DNA of 23,072 bases from a virus. The position numbers were made by a program, and so were the translations under genes. The notes under the pieces were generated by a model. The model searched no databases and was not told where the DNA came from. It was given only the letters and a program-made list of their open reading frames with translations. Positions 20,704 through 23,072 of the stretch are shown here, in pieces. Location of the stretch: positions 1-23,072 of IMG/VR virus record IMGVR_UViG_3300045974_000189. One strand, given 5' to 3'. Each line of letters begins with the position of its first letter. The first letter of the stretch is position 1.

Positions 20704-20740
20704 CCCCGGGGGAACGTGCAATCAATTGCAGCCCCCGGGG
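20704..20740 (-). repeat. GC-rich hairpin enclosing the palindrome
   Basis: CCCCGGGGG (20704-20712) pairs with CCCCCGGGG (20732-20740), with palindrome copy 9 (20717-20730) between the arms. The arrangement mirrors 1161-1196. No U-tract follows on the minus strand. Confidence 0.6.
20717..20730. promoter_or_regulatory. 14-bp palindrome copy 9 (centre CA)
   Basis: TGCAATCAATTGCA in the 60-base gap between the 97-residue gene and the membrane protein gene, inside a GC-rich hairpin. No -10 at the expected distance. Confidence 0.75.
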
Positions 20741-20752
20741 CTGTTGGGTTAG

Positions 20753-21046
20753 TTAGGACGACTTGCGGCGCGTCACTACCTTCTTGGCGGGCTTCTTCCG
20801 CGAGGGAAGGAGCTTATCCTCGGCACCCGGGGGAGAGATCCCCAGCTTCGCCTCTACCGCAGCAAGGCGATCCGTCATGGCCTCCACGATCTGCACCGCT
20901 GCACGAACCGCGAGGCGGCTCATGGTGTCGGGAGCGTTGTTGTCAAACCAGTTCTTGTACTCCTCAATCGTCTTGTTAACGTCGTGCTTGACGCCGTGCT
21001 TGACGAAAGAAACGATATCACCAGTCTCGGTCTGGAAACGAGCCAT
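20753..21046 (-). CDS. hypothetical protein with helical core and basic tail (97 aa)
   Basis: Start ATG 21046 (MARFQTETGDIVSFVKHG); the open frame extends upstream to 21169 but the upstream gene occupies that part. Middle: 'HDVNKTIEEYKNWFDNNAPDTMSRLAVRAAVQIVEAMTDRLAAVEAKLGI', amphipathic helices that could form a coiled coil. The end is very basic (KKPAKKVVTRRKSS), as in small nucleic-acid binding proteins. No motif recognised. It is second in the unit started by the promoter at 21323-21351. Confidence 0.6.
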   Translation of the reverse strand: MARFQTETGDIVSFVKHGVKHDVNKTIEEYKNWFDNNAPDTMSRLAVRAAVQIVEAMTDRLAAVEAKLGISPPGAEDKLLPSRKKPAKKVVTRRKSS

Positions 21047-21062
21047 CTTTGTACCTACCTTT

Positions 21063-21287
21063 TTAACATCCGGTTGAAATGGCGATCTTGTGATGGATCG
21101 ACATTTGTAGAACAGCCTTCTTCTCTCCCACTTCATTCTTCTCTGCGGTGCAACCCTTACAAACTGCACCCTTCTTTCCAGGGGTTCTGACTAGGTGATC
21201 GCGGCAAACATAACCGCCGCAAGAACTACACTTGGACTGAGCAAGCCTTGGAGAGCTTGCCGAACAGCGGACACACAAATGCACCAT
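21063..21287 (-). CDS. small zinc-finger protein (74 aa)
   Basis: ATG 21287 chosen because GGAGTG lies just before it; an in-frame GTG at 21293 is part of the ribosome site. Cys pairs: 'CVRC' (5-8), 'CSSCGGYVCRDHL' and 'CKGC', a treble-clef or B-box-like arrangement that should hold two zinc ions. It ends 'MSIHHKIAISTGC'. Likely a protein or nucleic-acid binding adaptor. It heads its own unit after a TTGACT promoter. Confidence 0.65.
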   Translation of the reverse strand: MVHLCVRCSASSPRLAQSKCSSCGGYVCRDHLVRTPGKKGAVCKGCTAEKNEVGEKKAVLQMSIHHKIAISTGC

Positions 21288-21289
21288 TA

Positions 21290-21300
21290 TCACTCCGTTG
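21290..21300 (-). promoter_or_regulatory. shared leader motif with ribosome site, copy E (one mismatch)
   Basis: CAACGGAGTGA on the minus strand, two bases before ATG 21287. It differs by one base from CAATGGAGTGA. Confidence 0.5.
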
Positions 21301-21322
21301 GTTGGGCACCGTTGATGGTGTT

Positions 21323-21351
21323 ACCGTAGCGAAATTATCTAACGGAGTCAA
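21323..21351 (-). promoter_or_regulatory. promoter for zinc-finger protein unit
   Basis: Minus strand: TTGACT (21351-21346), 17-base spacer, TACGGT (21328-21323, weak). The expected start is near 21316. It sits right after the stop of the 87-residue gene. Confidence 0.5.
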
Positions 21352-21354
21352 GGA

Positions 21355-21618
21355 TTATAACCAAGAATCGGTAGTGTTTTGCTTGGTTAAGTCCATGTTG
21401 CATTGTCCGTTCTCGTCAACAGTAGCATTGAAGTAGCCGACGAGGTTCAAACCTAGAGCAATTCTGATTCTCTCTCCAGTTGGAGAGTCTAAAGGGATCA
21501 CGGCCTTCACTATTTGGCCTGGAATAGTAGCTAGAAAGTAGCGGCGCGTGGGTCCGAACGGTCCCTTGATGCGAACGGTAACTTTATGTAGTTCTTTCGG
21601 CTTGGCAGGTTTTGTCAT
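21355..21618 (-). CDS. hypothetical beta-rich protein (87 aa)
   Basis: Start ATG 21618 by ATGA overlap with the previous stop; the frame is open upstream to 21639. MTKPAKPKELHKVTVRIKG at the start, then 'RRYFLATIPGQIVKAVIPL' and 'RIRIALGLNLVGYFNATVDENGQC'. Alternating strands suggest a small barrel. No motif recognised. Confidence 0.55.
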   Translation of the reverse strand: MTKPAKPKELHKVTVRIKGPFGPTRRYFLATIPGQIVKAVIPLDSPTGERIRIALGLNLVGYFNATVDENGQCNMDLTKQNTTDSWL

Positions 21619-21824
21619 TCCCAGCATTTTCGGCACCATGGGGTCTTGATGGTTCTACCAACCGGCCCACCGCAAGTGTCACAGGGCTTCTGTTTACTAT
21701 TGCAGTTTCTACAGTCTTTAGGCGGCGCGTTGTTAGCCATCTTTCTTAGCGGCTTTCCGCACCAAACGCAAGAAGTAAAAAGGTCAGGCCGCTTCTGTTG
21801 TAATCTTGATGGCGCTTGATTCAT
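21615..21824 (-). CDS. small zinc-ribbon protein (69 aa)
   Basis: Four Cys pairs: 'CVWCGKP', 'CRNC', 'CDTCGGPVG' and 'CRKC', enough for two zinc ribbons. The N-terminus is basic and polar. ATG 21824 has no clear ribosome site and overlaps the previous gene by 41 bases; an internal ATG (MANNAPPKDC) would lose the first pair. It ends in an ATGA overlap with the next gene. Function unknown. Confidence 0.6.
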   Translation of the reverse strand: MNQAPSRLQQKRPDLFTSCVWCGKPLRKMANNAPPKDCRNCNSKQKPCDTCGGPVGRTIKTPWCRKCWE

Positions 21825-22026
21825 TGAACGTGTGTTTCTGCACCATGCGGGAAACGATGGAAAGTGCCTGTCCGGTGGTGCAACCGTATAGGAACTTTAT
21901 GTACCAGAGTCTAAGTCTTGCTAGTTTGTACTTCCTGAGGGTACGAAGAAACACGGCCTCCTGTAGAGGGTCTAGCTCTAGGGCGTTATCAAGCGCGGTC
22001 TCGATCTCGATCTCAGTGAGTTTCAC
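21784..22026 (-). CDS. hypothetical helical protein (80 aa, GTG start)
   Basis: GTG 22026 overlaps the previous stop (GTGA) and no in-frame ATG is near. MKLTEIEIETALDNALELDPL at the start, then 'FLRTLRKYKLARLRLWYIKFLYGCTTGQALSIVSRMVQKHTF', basic helices that could be a small DNA-binding or helix-turn-helix-like fold. No family recognised. Confidence 0.55.
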   Translation of the reverse strand: MKLTEIEIETALDNALELDPLQEAVFLRTLRKYKLARLRLWYIKFLYGCTTGQALSIVSRMVQKHTFNESSAIKITTEAA

Positions 22027-22400
22027 AGGAGTTCTCTAATGGGTTTGTGCCAACAGGGGCATTTCATATCTGGGCACTTACAGGTTGCGCCGCCGGGGCA
22101 CTTCTTCCCGCAGGTGGGGCAAGATTTAGGAACCATCGGTGTGCCGTTAACGATGCACTCGTCCTCAGTCATCATCTGAATCTGGGAACAAGTATCGTCG
22201 TTTGCTAGTTCCCCATAGGGAATGGAGTCTAGCCAGTCAACCGGGATCTCTGCAATCGATTGCAGTTCCTCGATGGGGCCGACTCCCGCGTTTTCAATCT
22301 CATCCCTAGCGTGGGATTCAGCTACGGATGCGGCGTCGTCCATAGTTTCAGCGACGACGATCATCTCAAAGTCGAACGATACCTTCCAGAGCTTTCTCAC
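22023..22400 (-). CDS. hypothetical protein with Cys-rich C-terminus (125 aa, GTG start)
   Basis: GTG 22400 overlaps the previous stop (GTGA), with GGTAGAG five bases before. The N-terminal 60 residues look like a compact alpha/beta domain (LWKVSFDFEMIVVAETMDDAASVAESHARDEI), similar to small phage proteins of that size. The end 'CPTCGKKCPGGATCKCPDMKCPCWHKP' has seven Cys and one His, likely two zinc sites. The codons for LQSIAE contain palindrome copy 10. Function unknown. Confidence 0.6.
   Translation of the reverse strand: MRKLWKVSFDFEMIVVAETMDDAASVAESHARDEIENAGVGPIEELQSIAEIPVDWLDSIPYGELANDDTCSQIQMMTEDECIVNGTPMVPKSCPTCGKKCPGGATCKCPDMKCPCWHKPIRELL
22251..22264. promoter_or_regulatory. 14-bp palindrome copy 10 (centre CG)
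   Basis: TGCAATCGATTGCA inside the 125-residue gene. TTGCAG (22255-22250) with an 18-base spacer to TAGACT (22231-22226) could be a weak minus-strand promoter. Confidence 0.7.
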
Positions 22401-22573
22401 GGGATCTCTACCTTGTTGGTAGCAATTGATTGCGGCCCCGACTCTTTGTGCATCAACTCAAGCTCGCACATTACAAGCCCTGATTTGGCGATTTTCAATT
22501 CCTGCTTAAGTCTAAGCACCTCACACAACAGGCACTTATTCTCATGCATGTAGTGTTTTTCGTGGTCACACAT
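22397..22573 (-). CDS. small hypothetical protein (58 aa)
   Basis: 58 residues from ATG 22573, with a perfect GGAGG five bases before, and a GTGA overlap with the next gene. It begins MCDHEKHYMHENKCLLCEVL; the pattern C-x-H...C-x-x-C could bind zinc. A helix (LRLKQELKIAK) follows and then 'GPQSIATNKVEIP'. The near-perfect palindrome at 22422-22433 is in its last third. The ribosome site and overlap support a real gene; function unknown. Confidence 0.65.
   Translation of the reverse strand: MCDHEKHYMHENKCLLCEVLRLKQELKIAKSGLVMCELELMHKESGPQSIATNKVEIP
22422..22433. promoter_or_regulatory. palindrome copy 11, 12-bp core (outer bases changed)
   Basis: GCAATTGATTGC with A and G in place of the outer T and A, inside the 58-residue gene and only 171 bases from copy 10. 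Confidence 0.55.
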
Positions 22574-22631
22574 CGGAGCCTCCAGCGCCGCGTCCAGAAA
22601 GAAAAACGCCGCGAAAAAATCCTACCAGTAA

Positions 22632-22760
22632 CTACATCAGAATACGAGCGATATGAATAGCCAGCATGGCTACGTTGAGAAGGATGACCAGACCACATAG
22701 GAAAATGGCTAGCTGAAAGTAGGGACGAAGTTTATCAGATTGTTCCTTAGTCCATTTCAT
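22632..22760 (-). CDS. small membrane protein (42 aa)
   Basis: ATG 22760 overlaps the previous stop (ATGA). MKWTKEQSDKLRPYFQ is polar, followed by one hydrophobic stretch 'LAIFLCGLVILLNVAMLAIHIA'. The frame is open far upstream but that part is the shadow of the zinc-ribbon gene. Single-pass membrane protein of unknown role. Confidence 0.55.
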   Translation of the reverse strand: MKWTKEQSDKLRPYFQLAIFLCGLVILLNVAMLAIHIARILM

Positions 22761-23071
22761 GTCGTCCCCCCGGTCTTGCCGCTCCCGCCGCACGCGCACG
22801 GGGTCGGGTTGGCCGCATACGGCAGGAACCCCGTCCCCCCGCACCTCTCGCACTTCGGCGCGAGGGGCGGCGGGGGCTGCGCTACCGGCGACCGCAGGCA
22901 CTTGCACGTTGCCCGTGGCGTGGCGCAGATTCCACAGACCCCGTGAAGCGAGGAGCAGTAGACCGTCCCCGGGTCGGCGTTCCATGCCCGCTTGCAGATT
23001 CGGCAGGTCACGACCTCCCCCTTTCGCGGCCCGCTCGGCACCGGGGGCGCTACCCTGTCGATGCCGCACAA
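22757..23071 (-). CDS. zinc-ribbon protein with DnaJ-like finger (5' end uncertain or outside window)
   Basis: The frame is open from the window edge; a TTG at 23071 is the only nearby start, so the true start may be upstream. Cys sets: 'CRICKRAW', 'CSSLHGVCGIC', 'CKC' and 'CERCGGTGFLPYAANPTPCACGGSGKTGG'. The last is the CxxCxGxG repeat of DnaJ-type fingers. Pro-rich linker PPPPLAPK in the middle. Probably an adaptor that binds protein or nucleic acid. It is the first gene seen of the small-gene operon. Confidence 0.6.
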   Translation of the reverse strand: MCGIDRVAPPVPSGPRKGEVVTCRICKRAWNADPGTVYCSSLHGVCGICATPRATCKCLRSPVAQPPPPLAPKCERCGGTGFLPYAANPTPCACGGSGKTGGTT

Positions 23072-23072
23072 G

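Noticed and set aside
1172-22433. CRISPR-like repeats
   Set aside because: The repeats are 14 bp, kilobases apart and inside genes; there is no array with spacers.
22574-22631. Possible terminator between the small genes (T-run with GCGGCG text)
   Set aside because: GCGGCG occurs as direct, not inverted, repeats, so no stem forms.
22495-22698. Minus-strand open frame of 67 codons
   Set aside because: It overlaps the 58-aa gene that has a perfect ribosome site and an overlap with its neighbour; this frame has neither.
22761-23069. Long N-terminal extension of the 42-aa membrane protein
   Set aside because: It is the zinc-ribbon gene read in another frame; the Arg/Gly/Pro-rich text is not protein-like and an ATGA overlap marks the real start.

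Overview
The window is one continuous block of a tailed double-stranded DNA phage genome (Caudoviricetes). Every gene I can support reads on the minus strand, so transcription runs from position 23072 towards position 1. The structural genes (portal, XkdF-type protease, HK97-fold capsid, tail completion, tail terminator, tail tube, G/GT chaperones, tape measure) with no sheath gene suggest a siphovirus. The host cannot be named. Promoters look like ordinary sigma-70 (TTGACA/TATAAT type) and ribosome sites are GGAG-type, which fits a moderately GC-rich bacterium, probably a proteobacterium (inference). No terminase, lysis gene, integrase or repressor lies in the window.

Layout in the direction of transcription. 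(1) 23071-20531: small genes joined by ATGA/GTGA overlaps, several encoding Cys-rich zinc-ribbon proteins, plus two one-helix membrane proteins. (2) 20430-15087: a metabolic and regulatory block. It holds a PPDK-like phosphotransferase that lacks the usual pyruvate/PEP barrel, a small CsrA-like protein, two Cys-x5-Arg phosphatases of the protein tyrosine/dual-specificity type, a 339-residue unknown protein and an HNH endonuclease. (3) 15024-10404: an unknown 324-residue protein, an HNH endonuclease, two small proteins, a family A DNA polymerase with 3'-5' exonuclease, and a small protein. (4) 10332-1: an HNH endonuclease, portal, protease, scaffold-like protein, capsid, connectors and tail genes, ending inside the tape measure gene. 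The G/GT pair carries a clear -1 frameshift.

Two regulatory signatures stand out. First, a 14-bp palindrome, TGCAATYRATTGCA (centre CG, TG or CA), occurs ten times perfectly and once with its outer bases changed, spread over the whole window at fairly even intervals of about 1.5-3.5 kb apart from one close pair. In front of the tape measure, protease and endonuclease/portal genes its outer half is the -35 element of a good promoter. In front of the connector genes it lies just downstream of a promoter. Other copies are inside genes. This looks like the site of a phage-wide dimeric DNA-binding protein: an operator with stoperator-like copies, or a late activator. Second, the metabolic and early-type genes use palindrome-free promoters (TTGAnn-N17-TAnnnT type) and share the leader motif CAATGGAGTGA at the ribosome site. 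That motif resembles a CsrA target, and a CsrA-like gene sits in the same block.

No stretch longer than 300 bases is without a gene. No tRNA, CRISPR array or insertion sequence was seen.
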